Counted from the stretch's first letter, positions 18,112 to 30,677 are shown. The stretch is DNA of 64,000 nucleotides from Buttiauxella gaviniae ATCC 51604 (GCF_001654835.1 NZ_LXEP01000031.1:372001-436000); one strand, 5' to 3'. Made by a program: numbers and translations. Notes: generated by a model not told the origin, from the sequence alone.

Positions 18112-18117
18112 ATTATA
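18112..18117 (-). promoter_or_regulatory. -10-like TATAAT for infA
   Basis: A perfect TATAAT on the minus strand lies about 250 nt upstream of infA. No good -35 stands at 16-18 bp, so this is a candidate only. E. coli infA has a distal and a proximal promoter. Confidence 0.4.
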
Positions 18118-18152
18118 ACACTCTTAACAGTAATGTGCCGTAAACATTATCG

Positions 18153-18845
18153 TTACGACAGGATTTGTGGCACCCAACAATAAGATGCAAGTTGTTGTGG
18201 ACGAAATATGGACAGATGTTCCAGATATTCACGGCGAGGAATTTCAATTGCTCCTAGCGATGCGGTATGGGCATTAAGTACCTGGCAATCTATAAGTTTG
18301 CCGCCATAACTTAGAAAGTGTTGGCAGAACACCAGCAGCGCCGTTTTTGATGCATTTTCCCGGCGACTGAACATTGACTCTCCACAAAACAGAGAGCCTT
18401 GCGCTACACCATATACTCCACCCACCAATTCTTTATCTTCCCAGACTTCTATCGAATGAGCATGGCCCAGTTCATGGAGTCGTTTATAGGCGTCGATGAT
18501 TTCAGGTGTAATCCAGGTTCCTTCGTCGCGATCGTCTGCGCACTCGGCGATAACACGCTCGAATGCGTGGTTCAGCGTCACTCGGTACGGGGAGTTGCGG
18601 TGGAAACGCTTCATGCTGCGACTCAGGTGAAACTGATCCGGGAAAAGCACCGCGCGCGGGTCTGGCGACCACCATAAAATAGGGTCGCCTGGTGAAAACC
18701 AGGGAAAGATGCCCCGCTGGTAAGCCATCAACAAACGAGCCGGGCTCAAATCGCCCCCGAGCGCCAGTAACCCATTAGGTTCACGCAACGCGCCTTCCGG
18801 TGAAGGGAAGGCGATTGAGTCACGGGAAAGCTGAATAAGGCGCAT
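18153..18845 (-). CDS. aat: Leucyl/phenylalanyl-tRNA--protein transferase
   Basis: Aat (230 aa; E. coli 234) transfers Leu or Phe from aminoacyl-tRNA to proteins with N-terminal Lys or Arg, creating the N-degron read by ClpS. The GNAT-like fold signatures [20 protein letters not shown] (about residues 48-67) and [16 protein letters not shown] followed by ASKTALL are present. The C-terminus is a few residues shorter than in E. coli and differs in sequence, but the catalytic part is complete. Lying 3 kb from clpS-clpA, it completes the pathway locally, on the opposite strand. Confidence 0.97.
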   Translation of the reverse strand: MRLIQLSRDSIAFPSPEGALREPNGLLALGGDLSPARLLMAYQRGIFPWFSPGDPILWWSPDPRAVLFPDQFHLSRSMKRFHRNSPYRVTLNHAFERVIAECADDRDEGTWITPEIIDAYKRLHELGHAHSIEVWEDKELVGGVYGVAQGSLFCGESMFSRRENASKTALLVFCQHFLSYGGKLIDCQVLNAHTASLGAIEIPRREYLEHLSIFRPQQLASYCWVPQILS

Positions 18846-19023
18846 GACTTGTGAACTCCGCAGTACAGCAATAATTATTGATAATAGACTAAGTGCTCAT
18901 CCCATTAGGGCTATTTAATTTGCCATTTTGAAACTAGGCTGTGCTCAGAATGTTCCTGCGCGCTGTCCCTGTTCAAACTGACTGCAACAATAACGCCTAT
19001 TGGGATGGCATTCATTACATAGC

Positions 19024-20745
19024 CTACAAACGCTGATGGAAATGATAATAACGCCCACCGCTGGCCATCAAATCCGGGTGATTACCTTGCTCAATAATTT
19101 GCCCGTTATCCATCACAATTATGCTGTCGAAATTGGCCAGCCCGCGCAGGCGATGCGTCACCATCAGCACGGTTTTTTCTTTAGTCACTTCAGTCAGCAA
19201 ATCAAGAATCTGGCGTTCAGTTTCCGCATCTAAACCTTCGGTCGGCTCGTCGAGTAAAAACAGCGGGGCATCATGCAGCAAGGCTCGGGCAATCGCCAGA
19301 CGGCGCAATTCACCACCTGATAACTGCCTGCCACCTTCGCCAAGCCAGTTATTCAGGCCCGCGTCGTCTAACAACTTCTCAAGACCTACACGCGTCAGGA
19401 CACGACTCAGTTGTTCATCGCTTGCCTGGGGGGCAGCGAGCAAAAGGTTGTCGCGCAGCGTGGCACTAAATAGATGGACTCGCTGAGAGACGACGCTAGT
19501 AGCCGAACGCAAAGCCGTTTCATCAAACTGGCTTAACGCTTCGCCATTAAGATTGATCTCGCCTTGTTGTGGTTCCCATGCACGGGTAAGCAACTGAAGC
19601 AGCGTTGATTTACCACAGCCTGTGCGCCCGAGAATCGCGACATGTTGCCCAGCCTTGATTCTGAGAGAAATGTCTCGCAACGCCATTTGAGACTGTTCAG
19701 GATAGGCAAAGCTAACGTTGTTAATATCCAAAGCTACGCTTTCAGGGATGGAGTGAGGTTGTTCGGTGAAAACGACTTCTGGTTTTTGACTGGTGATTTC
19801 AGTTACGCGTAACGCGGATGCGATAACCTGACCTAAATGTTGAAACGCTCCGGTCACCGGGGCCAGTGCCTCAAAGGCGGCCAGGGCACAGAACACAAAC
19901 AACGCAATAAGCGCACCAGGTGTTGTATTTCCACCTACACCAGCCGCAGCCATCCACAGCATCAATATGACGGCAACACCGCTGATAAGCAGCATAACGG
20001 CTTGTGAAAGAGCTGTAAGCTCCGCCTGGCGGCGCTGTGCTTCTTGCCAACTGTCTTCAGTCGCTTCGAGTTGCTGGCGATAGCGCTGGGTAGCACCAAA
20101 AATGGTTAATTCTGCGTGGCCCTGTAGCCATGCTGTGAGTTGCTGACGGTATTGTCCACGTTGGACGGTAATCGCCTCACCGGTTGATTTTCCCGCGTAA
20201 TAAAATAAGGGCGGTAATATGAGTAATGTCGCAAGCAAAACACCGCCGAGCGTTAGAGCTAACTGCACATCCAGGAAGCTCAAACCAAACGTGACAACGG
20301 CAATGACGACAAATGCACCGACCATCGGCGAAATCACGCGCAGGTAAAGGTGATCAAGGGTGTCGACATCCGCAACTAGGCGATTAAGCAATTCACCCTG
20401 ACGAAAATGAGCAAGCCCAGCAGGGGAGAGTGGAAGCAGTTTGCTAAAAGTGGAAACGCGCAGATGCTGAAGCACGCGGAACGTCGCATCGTGGCTGACT
20501 AAGCGTTCAAAATAGCGCCCTGCGGTACGCGTAATTGCGCCACCACGTACACCCGCGGCAGGCAACATATAGTTAAAACTATAAATACCGGCAACGCCGA
20601 CCACAGCCGACGCGGAGAGGAACCAGCCTGAAAGCGTAAGCAGCCCAATGCTTGCCAGCAGTGTGATAATCGCCAGCACCACGCCAAGTGTCAGTAGCCA
20701 TTTATGACGGCAATAAAGCGCCAGATAGGGCAGTAAAGCGCGCAT
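19024..20745 (-). CDS. cydC: Glutathione/cysteine ABC exporter subunit CydC
   Basis: CydC (573 aa, the E. coli length) is one half of the heterodimeric CydDC ABC exporter in the inner membrane. CydDC has been reported to export cysteine and glutathione to the periplasm and is needed for assembly of cytochrome bd and c-type cytochromes. Six membrane helices fill the first 300 residues. The ATPase domain has Walker A GRTGCGKST near residue 371, signature LSGGELRR, and Walker B LFLLDEPTEGLD. It overlaps cydD by one base (TAATG), so the pair is translationally coupled. Confidence 0.96.
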   Translation of the reverse strand: MRALLPYLALYCRHKWLLTLGVVLAIITLLASIGLLTLSGWFLSASAVVGVAGIYSFNYMLPAAGVRGGAITRTAGRYFERLVSHDATFRVLQHLRVSTFSKLLPLSPAGLAHFRQGELLNRLVADVDTLDHLYLRVISPMVGAFVVIAVVTFGLSFLDVQLALTLGGVLLATLLILPPLFYYAGKSTGEAITVQRGQYRQQLTAWLQGHAELTIFGATQRYRQQLEATEDSWQEAQRRQAELTALSQAVMLLISGVAVILMLWMAAAGVGGNTTPGALIALFVFCALAAFEALAPVTGAFQHLGQVIASALRVTEITSQKPEVVFTEQPHSIPESVALDINNVSFAYPEQSQMALRDISLRIKAGQHVAILGRTGCGKSTLLQLLTRAWEPQQGEINLNGEALSQFDETALRSATSVVSQRVHLFSATLRDNLLLAAPQASDEQLSRVLTRVGLEKLLDDAGLNNWLGEGGRQLSGGELRRLAIARALLHDAPLFLLDEPTEGLDAETERQILDLLTEVTKEKTVLMVTHRLRGLANFDSIIVMDNGQIIEQGNHPDLMASGGRYYHFHQRL

Positions 20746-22511
20746 TAAATCTCCTCCTGGCGATGAGCCAGTAACGTAGCAAACGGGCCTTCCTGAGAGG
20801 CAAGCGTTGCGTAATTTCCTTGTTGCACGATACGACCCTCACGCATCACCCACACCTCATCCCAGTCTCTGATGTAGTCCAATTGGTGCGTTACCATTAA
20901 CGTCGTTTGTTGGCGGGAAGCGTCACTCAAAGCATCCATCACTCGCTGCTCGCTGTGAGCGTCCAGGCTTGCGGCTGGTTCATCCAGCAGTAACAATCCG
21001 CATGGCATCAGCAAGGCTCGTGCTACGGCAACACGTTGTGCCTGGCCGACCGATAAGCGCGCTGCGGCTTCGCCAAGCGGTGTATCAATACCTTGCGGTA
21101 ACAACGGCAGGAATTCGCTGATAGAGGCTTTTTCCAGTGCAGTAGCTAATTGTTCAGAGCTCGCATCTGGAGCACTCAACAGCACGTTTTCACGGATGGT
21201 TAGAGCCGGAAGTTGTGGGTTTTGCCCAACCCAACTGAGTTGTTCGCGCCACCATTTAGGGTCAAGCTCTGAAAGCTCAACACCGTTGATTAGCAAGTGC
21301 CCTTGATAAGGTAAAAAACCAGATAACACATTGAGCAGTGAGCTTTTACCAGCACCACTTTGCCCAACCAAAACGACGCGTTGGTTGGCTGAAAGGGTGA
21401 AATTCAGAGGCCCTGCAAGAACTTTTTCTTCGGTCGACAGGATAACTAAATCACGCGCTTCAATGCAGATTGGCTCGTTGCAATTAAATTGCGCACTGCC
21501 TTTTTTACGTTCCTGCAATGGCGCATCGAGGAATGTCATCAGACTATCAGCTGCTCCCACGGCTTGTGCTTTAGCGTGATAGAAAGTGCCTAAGTCGCGT
21601 AGCGGCTGGAAAAATTCAGGTGCCAGAATCAGCGCCAGGAAACCCGCAAACAGCGACACGCCAGTACTATAATGGCCAAAGTTCAGCTCGCCAAGGTAGG
21701 AGAAACCAAAGTAAACCGCGACCACGGCAATAGACAGCGAGGCGAAAAACTCCAGCACGCCGGAGGAGAGGAACGCAAGGCGTAATACTTCCATTGTCCG
21801 CTGGCGGAAATCCTGCGAAGCAACGCGGATATTCTCTGTTTCTGCATGGCCTCGGTTAAACAAACGCAAGGTTTCCATGCCGCGAAGGCGGTCAAGGAAA
21901 TGGCCACTAAGGCGAGCCAGCGCATGGAAGTTACGGCGGTTCGCATCAGCAGCGCCCATACCTACCATCGCCATAAACAGCGGGATTAGCGGTGCGGTGC
22001 AGAGCAAAATCAATGCGGCGACCCAGTTAAATGGGAAAATTACGATTAAAATTAGTACCGGAACCATCACTGCAAGCGACATTTGCGGCAGGTAACGGGC
22101 GTAATAATCGTGCATATCTTCAATCTGTTCGAGAACCATCGTTGCCCAACTGCCGACAGGTTTACCCTGAATCCAGGCAGGCCCTGCTTCGTGAACGCGA
22201 TCGAGCACTTTACGGCGTATTTCCTGCCGAATGTGCAGCCCGGCATAGAAACCGACCTTTTCACGCAGCCATACGACCCAGGCTCGTAATACAAAAATCA
22301 GAATCAGGATAACGAACAACAGAAGCAAAGCTTCACGCGGTATGTTTTCCATAATCATATGCTGCAACATCCTGGCTAAAATCCAGGCCTGTGCAACGAT
22401 CAACAGCCCACTGACCAAACCCAAAAAACGGGAAAGCCCCAGCCAGCGGCGCGAGATAATGCTTTGTGTTTTTAGCCAGCGGCTAAGTTCTTGTTGACGG
22501 GTTTTATTCAT
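20745..22511 (-). CDS. cydD: Glutathione/cysteine ABC exporter subunit CydD
   Basis: CydD (588 aa, the E. coli length) pairs with CydC. The N-terminal half has six predicted membrane helices, beginning around residue 28. The nucleotide-binding domain has Walker A GQSGAGKSS and Walker B LLLLDEPAASLD. Its ABC signature reads LSVGQ rather than LSGGQ, so of the two composite ATP sites the one using this signature may be weakened. This variant is seen directly; its effect is inferred. The stop shares its last base with the cydC ATG. trxB lies upstream with a terminator between. Confidence 0.96.
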   Translation of the reverse strand: MNKTRQQELSRWLKTQSIISRRWLGLSRFLGLVSGLLIVAQAWILARMLQHMIMENIPREALLLLFVILILIFVLRAWVVWLREKVGFYAGLHIRQEIRRKVLDRVHEAGPAWIQGKPVGSWATMVLEQIEDMHDYYARYLPQMSLAVMVPVLILIVIFPFNWVAALILLCTAPLIPLFMAMVGMGAADANRRNFHALARLSGHFLDRLRGMETLRLFNRGHAETENIRVASQDFRQRTMEVLRLAFLSSGVLEFFASLSIAVVAVYFGFSYLGELNFGHYSTGVSLFAGFLALILAPEFFQPLRDLGTFYHAKAQAVGAADSLMTFLDAPLQERKKGSAQFNCNEPICIEARDLVILSTEEKVLAGPLNFTLSANQRVVLVGQSGAGKSSLLNVLSGFLPYQGHLLINGVELSELDPKWWREQLSWVGQNPQLPALTIRENVLLSAPDASSEQLATALEKASISEFLPLLPQGIDTPLGEAAARLSVGQAQRVAVARALLMPCGLLLLDEPAASLDAHSEQRVMDALSDASRQQTTLMVTHQLDYIRDWDEVWVMREGRIVQQGNYATLASQEGPFATLLAHRQEEI

Positions 22512-22581
22512 GGTTGCCAGTGCAGGTAAATGATGAATTATCAGGCAAAATTTGCGGGCAATGTTACAACGCAGGCAAAAG

Positions 22582-22606
22582 AAAGGCGACTTATTCAGTC
22601 GCCTTT
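22582..22606 (-). terminator. Terminator of trxB
   Basis: A 9-bp stem (AAAGGCGAC / GTCGCCTTT) with a 7-nt loop, followed on the minus strand by TTTCTTTT, lies 36 nt after the trxB stop and before cydD. It would reduce readthrough into cydDC. Confidence 0.85.
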
Positions 22607-22641
22607 ACGTATCTTCAAACTGTCGCTATGGGTTACGAGAG

Positions 22642-24100
<1,459 letters not shown>

Positions 24101-24595
24101 ATGGTAGATAGTAAGAAGCGCCCTGGCAAAGATCTCGACCGCATCGATCGTAACATTCTAAACGAGCTGCAGAAGGATGGACGTATTTCCAACGTCGAGC
24201 TTTCGAAGCGAGTAGGGCTTTCACCGACTCCGTGCCTTGAGCGCGTGCGTCGCCTGGAACGACAGGGTTTCATTCAGGGCTACACAGCTCTGCTGAACCC
24301 GCATTATCTGGATGCATCACTTCTGGTTTTTGTTGAGATTACTCTGAATCGTGGCGCACCAGATGTGTTTGAGCAATTTAACGCCGCTGTTCAAAAACTT
24401 GAAGAAATTCAAGAATGTCATTTGGTATCCGGTGATTTCGACTACCTGTTGAAAACCCGCGTACCTGATATGTCAGCGTACCGCAAATTACTAGGCGAAA
24501 CCTTGTTGCGACTGCCGGGTGTGAACGATACCCGTACCTATGTGGTCATGGAAGAGGTCAAACAGAGCAATCGTCTGGTTATTAAGACCCGTTAA
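24101..24595 (+). CDS. lrp: Leucine-responsive regulatory protein
   Basis: Lrp (164 aa) is the feast-famine global regulator that controls amino-acid metabolism, pili and about a tenth of E. coli genes. The N-terminal winged helix-turn-helix covers about residues 13-60 (recognition region LSKRVGLSPTPCLERVRRL) and the C-terminal RAM domain binds leucine and forms octamers. The sequence is almost identical to that of E. coli, as expected for one of the most conserved enteric regulators. It is followed by a strong hairpin and then ftsK. Confidence 0.99.
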   Translation: MVDSKKRPGKDLDRIDRNILNELQKDGRISNVELSKRVGLSPTPCLERVRRLERQGFIQGYTALLNPHYLDASLLVFVEITLNRGAPDVFEQFNAAVQKLEEIQECHLVSGDFDYLLKTRVPDMSAYRKLLGETLLRLPGVNDTRTYVVMEEVKQSNRLVIKTR

Positions 24596-24650
24596 CACGG
24601 GCCAGGTGCAAAATCTGCGTATTTTGGTTACACTCCTGGTAATTCATACA

Positions 24651-24682
24651 GCAACAGTGCCGGGAATGCCCGGCACTGTTGC
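24651..24682 (+). terminator. Hairpin between lrp and ftsK
   Basis: A perfect 14-bp stem (GCAACAGTGCCGGG and its complement) with a 4-nt loop lies 55 nt after lrp and 35 nt before the ftsK TTG. Only a weak T-stretch follows, so it is likely a terminator or a processing/stability element for lrp mRNA. Confidence 0.7.
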
Positions 24683-24716
24683 TCTCCATAGTTATTAAGG
24701 ACCTGGAGAGTCTTAC

Positions 24717-27700
24717 TTGAGCCAGGAATACACCGAAGAAAAAGAAGTTACATTGAGGAAACTCAGCAGCGGGCGTCGGGCATTAGAAGCCTTACTGCTC
24801 CTTGTTGCCATTTTTGCCGTCTATTTGATGGTGGCGTTGCTCAGTTTTAATCCTTCCGATCCCAGTTGGTCACAAACCGCATGGCATGAACCTATCCATA
24901 ATTTAGGTGGGATGCCAGGTGCGTGGTTGGCCGATACACTGCTGTTTATTTTTGGCGTAATGGCCTACACCATCCCGGTTATCATTATCGGTGCGTGTTG
25001 GTTTACTTTCCGCAATCGGGATAACGAAGAGTTTATTGATTATTTTGCCGTTTCCTTACGCCTGATAGGCGTGTTGGCTATGGTTCTTACCGCCTGCGGC
25101 CTTGCTTCAATTAACGCCGATGATATTTGGTATTTTGCCTCCGGTGGGGTAATTGGTAGCTTGCTGAGTACAGCAATGATGCCATTGCTTAACAGCAGTG
25201 GCGGCACTATTGCACTGTTGTGCGTGTGGGCGGCAGGGTTAACGTTGTTTACTGGTTGGTCTTGGGTCGGGATCGCTGAGAAAATTGGTAGCGCGACTTT
25301 AAGCGTGCTGACGTTTGCCAGCAACCGCACTCGTCGGGATAACACCTGGCAGGACGATGATTACGACGACGAAGAAGAAAATGATGACGAACACGCGCCA
25401 GCAGTAGAAAAGCGTGAGTCTCGTCGTGCGCGTATTTTGCGTGGCGCACTGGCCCGCAAGCAACGCATCTCAGAAAAATTCGCTAATCCAAACGCACGCA
25501 AAACAGATTCAGCGCTGTTTTCTGGTAAGCGTATGGATGATGCCGAGGATGATGTTCTGTTCTCGTCCAACAAAGCCACTCAGCCGGAAGATGACGTACT
25601 GTTCTCTGGTAATAAAGCAACGCTGCCGGAAAGCGATGAGTACGATCCGTTATTACACGGGCAGTCTATCGTTGCGCCAGTCGCTGCTGCGGCCGCTATG
25701 GCGAACCCAGCTTACGCCGCCCCGGTGATGCCGACAGGTACCGTATCTCCTGTTGCTACGCCTGCGCCGGAAGTAGTAGAGACTCCGGCTATTGCCTGGC
25801 AGCCGGCACCGACTACGGTAACACCTGAGCCTGTGCTTGCGCCGACACCTGAAAGTTATCAAGCGCCTCGCGCCGCGGAACAATACAACCCTCAACAGGT
25901 GACCAGCCATTGGTCAGAGCCAGAAATGGTGCAGCCAGTTGTTGAACAAGCTCCGGTTCAGCCAATTTATTATGATCCAACCCCAGCGCAACCAATTGTT
26001 GAGCCTGAGCCGGTTGAAGAGATAAAACCGGCCGTTCGCCCGCCTCTCTATCATTTTGAAGAAGTCGAAGCGAAACGTGCTCGTGAGCGTGAACAACTAG
26101 CTGCCTGGTATCAACCGGTTAATGAGCCAAAACCTGATCCTTACGGTTATGACAGCTCTCCTGCTTTTGCCTCAACGTCTGTAACCGATTCTTCACGCTT
26201 TGAAGCGACAGCTATTCCTCAGGGCTTCTCTGGCGTTTTGCCTGAGATTCCTGTTGTAGCGGCTCCACCTGTTCCTCAAAGTGTCAAAGATGCGGCAAAA
26301 GTTGCGAGTGCTGTGGCTGCCTTTAGTCCGGTATTCAGCATTGCCAGCGATGCGCCGCGCCCTCAGATTAAAGAGGGGATTGGCCCTCAGTTACCACGTC
26401 CAAATCGTGTACGTGTGCCGACACGTCGTGAACTCGCCTCTTACGGAATTAAGTTGCCGTCGCAGCGTATGGCTGAAGAAGAAGCGCGTCGCCAGAATGG
26501 TATGGATATTGAAGAAGACTATGCTGACGATGCCGAAGAAATGGAACAGCATGAACTTGCTCGCCAGTTTGCAGCCCAGCAACAACAGCGTTACGGCGAA
26601 GAGTATGAAGACGACTCTTTGCAGCAAGACGAAGATGAGGCTGAGCAGGTTGAATTAGCGCGCCAGTTCGCTGCACAACAGCAACAGCGTTATTCAGCAC
26701 CCCAGCAGCAACCGAATCAACAACAGCCAAATAATGTTCCGTTCTCATTGGATGATTTTGATTTCTCGCCAATGAAAACGTTAGTGAACGATGGACCTAG
26801 TGAGCCATTGTTTACGCCGGGTCACGTTGAAGAACCGGTTCCTGTGCAGCAATCGCAAAATTGGCAGGCTGTTCCGCAGCCGCATGTCCAACAACAACCG
26901 ACACCTGCACCAGTTACCGCCCCGTCATTCAAAGAGAGTTTGATCCATCCTTTCTTGATGCGTAATGGTGATGACCGTCCGTTGCAGCGCCCAACCACGC
27001 CGTTGCCATCTCTGGACTTGCTGACGTCTCCACCTGCGGAAATTGAGCCAGTAGATACCTTTGCTCTTGAGCAAATGGCGCGTCTGGTTGAAGCTCGTCT
27101 TGCGGATTATCGTATTAAAGCCGATGTGGTGGATTACTCTCCAGGCCCTGTAATCACGCGCTTTGAACTTGATTTAGCGCCGGGAGTTAAAGCTGCACGT
27201 ATTTCTAACCTGTCTCGTGACCTGGCGCGTTCGTTGTCGACTGTCGCGGTGCGTGTTGTAGAGGTTATTCCGGGTAAACCATACGTGGGCCTGGAATTAC
27301 CAAACAAAAAGCGCCAGACCGTTTACCTACGCGAAGTGCTCGATTGTGCCAAATTCCGTGAAAGTACTTCGCCGCTAACAGTGGTGTTGGGCAAAGACAT
27401 CGGCGGCGAGCCGGTGATTGCCGATCTTGCAAAAATGCCTCACTTGCTGGTAGCTGGTACGACCGGTTCCGGTAAGTCCGTTGGCGTTAATGCCATGATC
27501 CTCAGCATGTTGTATAAAGCCACACCTGACGAAGTGCGCTTTATTATGATCGACCCGAAAATGCTTGAGTTGTCAGTGTATGAAGGCATTCCACATCTGT
27601 TAACTGAAGTCGTAACAGATATGAAAGATGCTGCCAATGCATTGCGCTGGAGCGTTAACGAAATGGAACGTCGTTACAAGCTGATGTCCGCGCTAGGCGT

Positions 27701-28478
27701 GCGAAATCTGGCGGGTTATAACGAACGCGTGCTGGAAGCTGAACGTATGGGTCGCCCAATCCCAGATCCATTCTGGAAGCCGGGCGACAGCATGGAAGTT
27801 TCTCATCCAATGCTTGAGAAACTGCCGTATATCGTCGTGCTGGTAGATGAGTTTGCCGACCTGATGATGACGGTCGGCAAGAAAGTGGAAGAGTTGATCG
27901 CTCGTTTGGCGCAGAAAGCGCGTGCTGCGGGTATTCACTTAGTGCTGGCTACTCAGCGCCCATCTGTAGACGTGATTACCGGCTTGATTAAGGCCAATAT
28001 TCCTACGCGTGTGGCGTTTACCGTGTCGAGCAAAATTGACTCCCGCACTATTCTTGACCAGGCCGGTGCTGAGTCACTGCTGGGGATGGGCGATATGCTC
28101 TATTCCGGGCCAAACTCTACGCTGCCAGTGCGTGTGCATGGTGCGTTTGTTCGTGATCAGGAAGTGCATGCAGTTGTTCAGGACTGGAAAGCACGTGGCC
28201 GCCCACAATATATCACCGGTATTACTTCAGATACCGAAAGTGAAGGCGGTGCAGGTGGCGGTCTTGACGGTGATGAAGAACTCGACCCGTTATTTGATCA
28301 GGCTGTCGCGTTTGTGGTTGAAAAGCGTAAAGCTTCAATTTCTGGTGTTCAGCGCCAGTTCCGCATTGGTTATAACCGTGCGGCGCGAATTGTTGAGCAG
28401 ATGGAAGCGCAGGGTATCGTGAGTCCACAGGGGCATAATGGTAACCGCGAAGTGCTTGCGCCACCGCCATTTGAGTAA
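24717..28478 (+). CDS. ftsK: DNA translocase FtsK
   Basis: FtsK (1253 aa; E. coli 1329) couples septation with chromosome segregation and dimer resolution at dif. The start is a TTG after CTGGAGAG, as in E. coli. Residues 1 to about 200 contain four membrane segments and the division function. A low-complexity Pro/Gln/Glu linker (about 200-770) is followed by the alpha/beta RecA-like motor with Walker A GTTGSGKS near residue 916 and Walker [10 protein letters not shown]. The C-terminal gamma winged helix ([22 protein letters not shown]) reads KOPS and activates XerD. The shorter length lies in the linker, which carries two internal duplications. Confidence 0.98.
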   Translation: MSQEYTEEKEVTLRKLSSGRRALEALLLLVAIFAVYLMVALLSFNPSDPSWSQTAWHEPIHNLGGMPGAWLADTLLFIFGVMAYTIPVIIIGACWFTFRNRDNEEFIDYFAVSLRLIGVLAMVLTACGLASINADDIWYFASGGVIGSLLSTAMMPLLNSSGGTIALLCVWAAGLTLFTGWSWVGIAEKIGSATLSVLTFASNRTRRDNTWQDDDYDDEEENDDEHAPAVEKRESRRARILRGALARKQRISEKFANPNARKTDSALFSGKRMDDAEDDVLFSSNKATQPEDDVLFSGNKATLPESDEYDPLLHGQSIVAPVAAAAAMANPAYAAPVMPTGTVSPVATPAPEVVETPAIAWQPAPTTVTPEPVLAPTPESYQAPRAAEQYNPQQVTSHWSEPEMVQPVVEQAPVQPIYYDPTPAQPIVEPEPVEEIKPAVRPPLYHFEEVEAKRAREREQLAAWYQPVNEPKPDPYGYDSSPAFASTSVTDSSRFEATAIPQGFSGVLPEIPVVAAPPVPQSVKDAAKVASAVAAFSPVFSIASDAPRPQIKEGIGPQLPRPNRVRVPTRRELASYGIKLPSQRMAEEEARRQNGMDIEEDYADDAEEMEQHELARQFAAQQQQRYGEEYEDDSLQQDEDEAEQVELARQFAAQQQQRYSAPQQQPNQQQPNNVPFSLDDFDFSPMKTLVNDGPSEPLFTPGHVEEPVPVQQSQNWQAVPQPHVQQQPTPAPVTAPSFKESLIHPFLMRNGDDRPLQRPTTPLPSLDLLTSPPAEIEPVDTFALEQMARLVEARLADYRIKADVVDYSPGPVITRFELDLAPGVKAARISNLSRDLARSLSTVAVRVVEVIPGKPYVGLELPNKKRQTVYLREVLDCAKFRESTSPLTVVLGKDIGGEPVIADLAKMPHLLVAGTTGSGKSVGVNAMILSMLYKATPDEVRFIMIDPKMLELSVYEGIPHLLTEVVTDMKDAANALRWSVNEMERRYKLMSALGVRNLAGYNERVLEAERMGRPIPDPFWKPGDSMEVSHPMLEKLPYIVVLVDEFADLMMTVGKKVEELIARLAQKARAAGIHLVLATQRPSVDVITGLIKANIPTRVAFTVSSKIDSRTILDQAGAESLLGMGDMLYSGPNSTLPVRVHGAFVRDQEVHAVVQDWKARGRPQYITGITSDTESEGGAGGGLDGDEELDPLFDQAVAFVVEKRKASISGVQRQFRIGYNRAARIVEQMEAQGIVSPQGHNGNREVLAPPPFE

Positions 28479-28483
28479 CCCTG

Positions 28484-28515
28484 TGCAAAAGAGTCGTGAT
28501 TGAGACTCTTTTGCA
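28484..28515. terminator. Hairpin between ftsK and lolA
   Basis: A 12-bp perfect stem (TGCAAAAGAGTC / GACTCTTTTGCA) with an 8-nt loop lies 6 nt after the ftsK stop. No clear T-run follows the stem, so termination is probable but not certain. Confidence 0.6.
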
Positions 28516-28641
28516 AAGATGGGTAAATTACCGGAAAATCAGCTTATTCTTCTGTTGCTACAGAATGGCTCTCGACTAGAGTGGGCAGCAGAAATGCCAC
28601 TGTGTATTCGTTTTGTGGTGCGTGTATTTAAAGGGATCATA

Positions 28642-29253
28642 ATGAAAAAAATCGCTATTACTTGTGCTTTGTTGACCGCTCTTACCGCAACCGCTGCCTG
28701 GGCTGATGCCGCAGGCGACCTGAAAACGCGTCTGGATAAGGTCAGCAGCTTCCACGCCAGCTTCACGCAGAAAGTGACCGATGGTAGTGGCGCGGCTGTT
28801 CAGGAAGGCCAGGGGGATTTGTGGGTTAAACGTCCAAACCTTTTTAACTGGCACATGACTCAACCTGATGAAAGTATTCTGGTCTCTGACGGCAAAACAT
28901 TGTGGTTCTACAACCCGTTTGTTGAGCAAGTCAGTGCGACCTGGCTGAAAGATGCCACCGGTAATACACCGTTTATGTTGATTGCGCGCAACCAGAGCAG
29001 TGACTGGCAGCAATACAACATTAAACAAAGCGGTGATGATTTTGTACTGACTCCAAAAACCAGCGCCGGCAATCTCAAGCAATTCACTATTAATGTCGGA
29101 AGCGATGGCACTATCCATCAATTCAGCGCGATTGAGCAAGACGATCAACGCAGCAGCTATGCGCTGAAAACCCAGCAAAATGGTGCGGTTGATATGAGCA
29201 AGTTTACGTTTACCCCGCCTGCTGGTGTGACGGTGGACGACCAACGTAAGTAG
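28642..29253 (+). CDS. lolA: Outer-membrane lipoprotein carrier LolA
   Basis: LolA (203 aa, the E. coli length) is the periplasmic chaperone that carries lipoproteins from LolCDE to LolB. A typical Sec signal ([21 protein letters not shown], cleavage after AWA) is followed by a mature part closely similar to E. coli, including FHASFTQ and [16 protein letters not shown] longer frame opens at 28519, but that extension hides the signal peptide, and the ATG at 28642 follows AAAGGGA. rarA starts 9 nt after the stop, so the two are probably cotranscribed. Confidence 0.97.
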   Translation: MKKIAITCALLTALTATAAWADAAGDLKTRLDKVSSFHASFTQKVTDGSGAAVQEGQGDLWVKRPNLFNWHMTQPDESILVSDGKTLWFYNPFVEQVSATWLKDATGNTPFMLIARNQSSDWQQYNIKQSGDDFVLTPKTSAGNLKQFTINVGSDGTIHQFSAIEQDDQRSSYALKTQQNGAVDMSKFTFTPPAGVTVDDQRK

Positions 29254-29261
29254 AGGTATGA

Positions 29262-30605
29262 GTGAGCAACCTGTCGCTCGATTTTTCTGAGAATACCTTC
29301 AAACCTCTGGCTGCGCGTATGCGGCCAGAGAACCTCGCGCAATACATCGGCCAACAACATCTGCTCGCTCCAGGCAAACCGCTTCCTAAAGCAATCGAAG
29401 CGGGGCATCTCCATTCTATGATTTTATGGGGACCTCCAGGTACGGGCAAAACTACGCTTGCTGAAGTGATTGCTCACTATGCTGACGCCGATGTAGAACG
29501 CATTTCGGCTGTCACTTCAGGCGTCAAAGAAATCCGCGAAGCCATAGAGCGTGCGCGCCAGAATCGCAACGCGGGGCGGCGAACGATTCTATTTGTCGAC
29601 GAAGTCCATCGCTTCAACAAAAGCCAGCAAGATGCTTTTTTGCCGCACATTGAAGACGGCACGATTACGTTTATCGGCGCAACCACAGAAAACCCGTCAT
29701 TTGAACTGAACTCAGCACTGCTTTCGCGTGCACGCGTTTATTTGCTTAAATCGCTGACCACTGAAGACATTGAAAAAGTCTTGAGCCAGGCGATGAGCGA
29801 TTCTGCGCGTGGGTATGGCGGGCAAAACATTGTCCTGCCCGATGACACGCGTCTTGCTATTGCAGAACTGGTCAACGGTGATGCCCGGCGTGCATTGAAC
29901 ACGCTGGAAATGATGGCTGATATGGCTGAAACCGATGCGAGCGGCAACCGCGTTCTACAAATTGCGCTTTTGACCGAAATTGCTGGTGAACGCAGTGCGC
30001 GATTTGATAATAAAGGCGACCGTTTTTACGATCTTATCTCCGCCTTACACAAGTCGGTGCGGGGTTCTTCACCTGATGCAGCTCTGTACTGGTATGCGCG
30101 TATTATCACCGCGGGTGGCGACCCTTTATATGTCGCTCGCCGTTTGCTGGCGATTGCCTCGGAAGATGTCGGTAATGCTGACCCTCGTGGCATGCAGGTC
30201 GCTATTTCTGCCTGGGATTGCTTTACCCGCGTAGGCCCTGCCGAAGGTGAGCGTGCTATCGCTCAGGCAATTGTTTATCTGGCCTGTGCGCCGAAAAGTA
30301 ATGCGGTTTATACAGCATTCAAGGCGGCCATGGCGGATGCCCGTGAACGCCCGGATTATGACGTTCCTGTCCATCTTCGCAATGCACCAACCAAGCTGAT
30401 GAAAGAGATGGGGTACGGTCAGGAGTATCGTTATGCTCACGACGAAACCAATGCCTATGCTTCCGGCGAGGTCTACTTCCCGCAGGAAATGGCACAAACG
30501 CGCTATTATCGGCCGACAAACAGAGGTCTTGAAGGCAAGATTGGCGAAAAGCTGGCCTGGCTTGCTGAACAGGATCAAAATAGCCCGACAAAACGCTACC
30601 GCTAA
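29262..30605 (+). CDS. rarA: Replication-associated recombination protein RarA
   Basis: RarA (447 aa) is an AAA+ clamp-loader-like ATPase (MgsA/Mgs1/WRNIP1 family) that acts at stalled forks and replication gaps. Walker A is GPPGTGKTT (about residues 57-65), Walker B is LFVDEVHRF, and sensor regions follow ([17 protein letters not shown]). The C-terminal tetramerisation part is complete. The start is GTG at 29262, 9 nt after lolA. An ATG 4 nt upstream is in another frame. It is the last gene of the lolA-rarA pair; serS follows with a 93-nt gap. Confidence 0.97.
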   Translation: MSNLSLDFSENTFKPLAARMRPENLAQYIGQQHLLAPGKPLPKAIEAGHLHSMILWGPPGTGKTTLAEVIAHYADADVERISAVTSGVKEIREAIERARQNRNAGRRTILFVDEVHRFNKSQQDAFLPHIEDGTITFIGATTENPSFELNSALLSRARVYLLKSLTTEDIEKVLSQAMSDSARGYGGQNIVLPDDTRLAIAELVNGDARRALNTLEMMADMAETDASGNRVLQIALLTEIAGERSARFDNKGDRFYDLISALHKSVRGSSPDAALYWYARIITAGGDPLYVARRLLAIASEDVGNADPRGMQVAISAWDCFTRVGPAEGERAIAQAIVYLACAPKSNAVYTAFKAAMADARERPDYDVPVHLRNAPTKLMKEMGYGQEYRYAHDETNAYASGEVYFPQEMAQTRYYRPTNRGLEGKIGEKLAWLAEQDQNSPTKRYR

Positions 30606-30677
30606 AGCAGACGTTGCGGTAAGGTTAGGAAAACTATCACTGTGGTTGCAATCTGTGGCCGCATCCCCTTCATTTAA

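Larger units (their letters stand above)
17862..18152 (-). other. infA leader and promoter region
   Basis: This 291-nt region separates infA from aat (both minus strand). It contains a TATAAT -10-like hexamer (18112-18117), a hairpin just downstream of it (18089-18104), and a 57-codon open frame without ATG near its 5' end (17881-18054) that reads like a two-helix membrane protein. No tRNA is present. Confidence 0.55.

Noticed and set aside
24651-24682. 14-bp hairpin after lrp as an IS end or REP/BIME element
   Set aside because: It occurs once, lacks the REP consensus and target duplications, and its place fits a terminator or stability element.
28576-29244. 222-codon open frame antisense to lolA
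   Set aside because: It covers lolA and part of its leader on the opposite strand with no motif; lolA itself has signal peptide, length and synteny.
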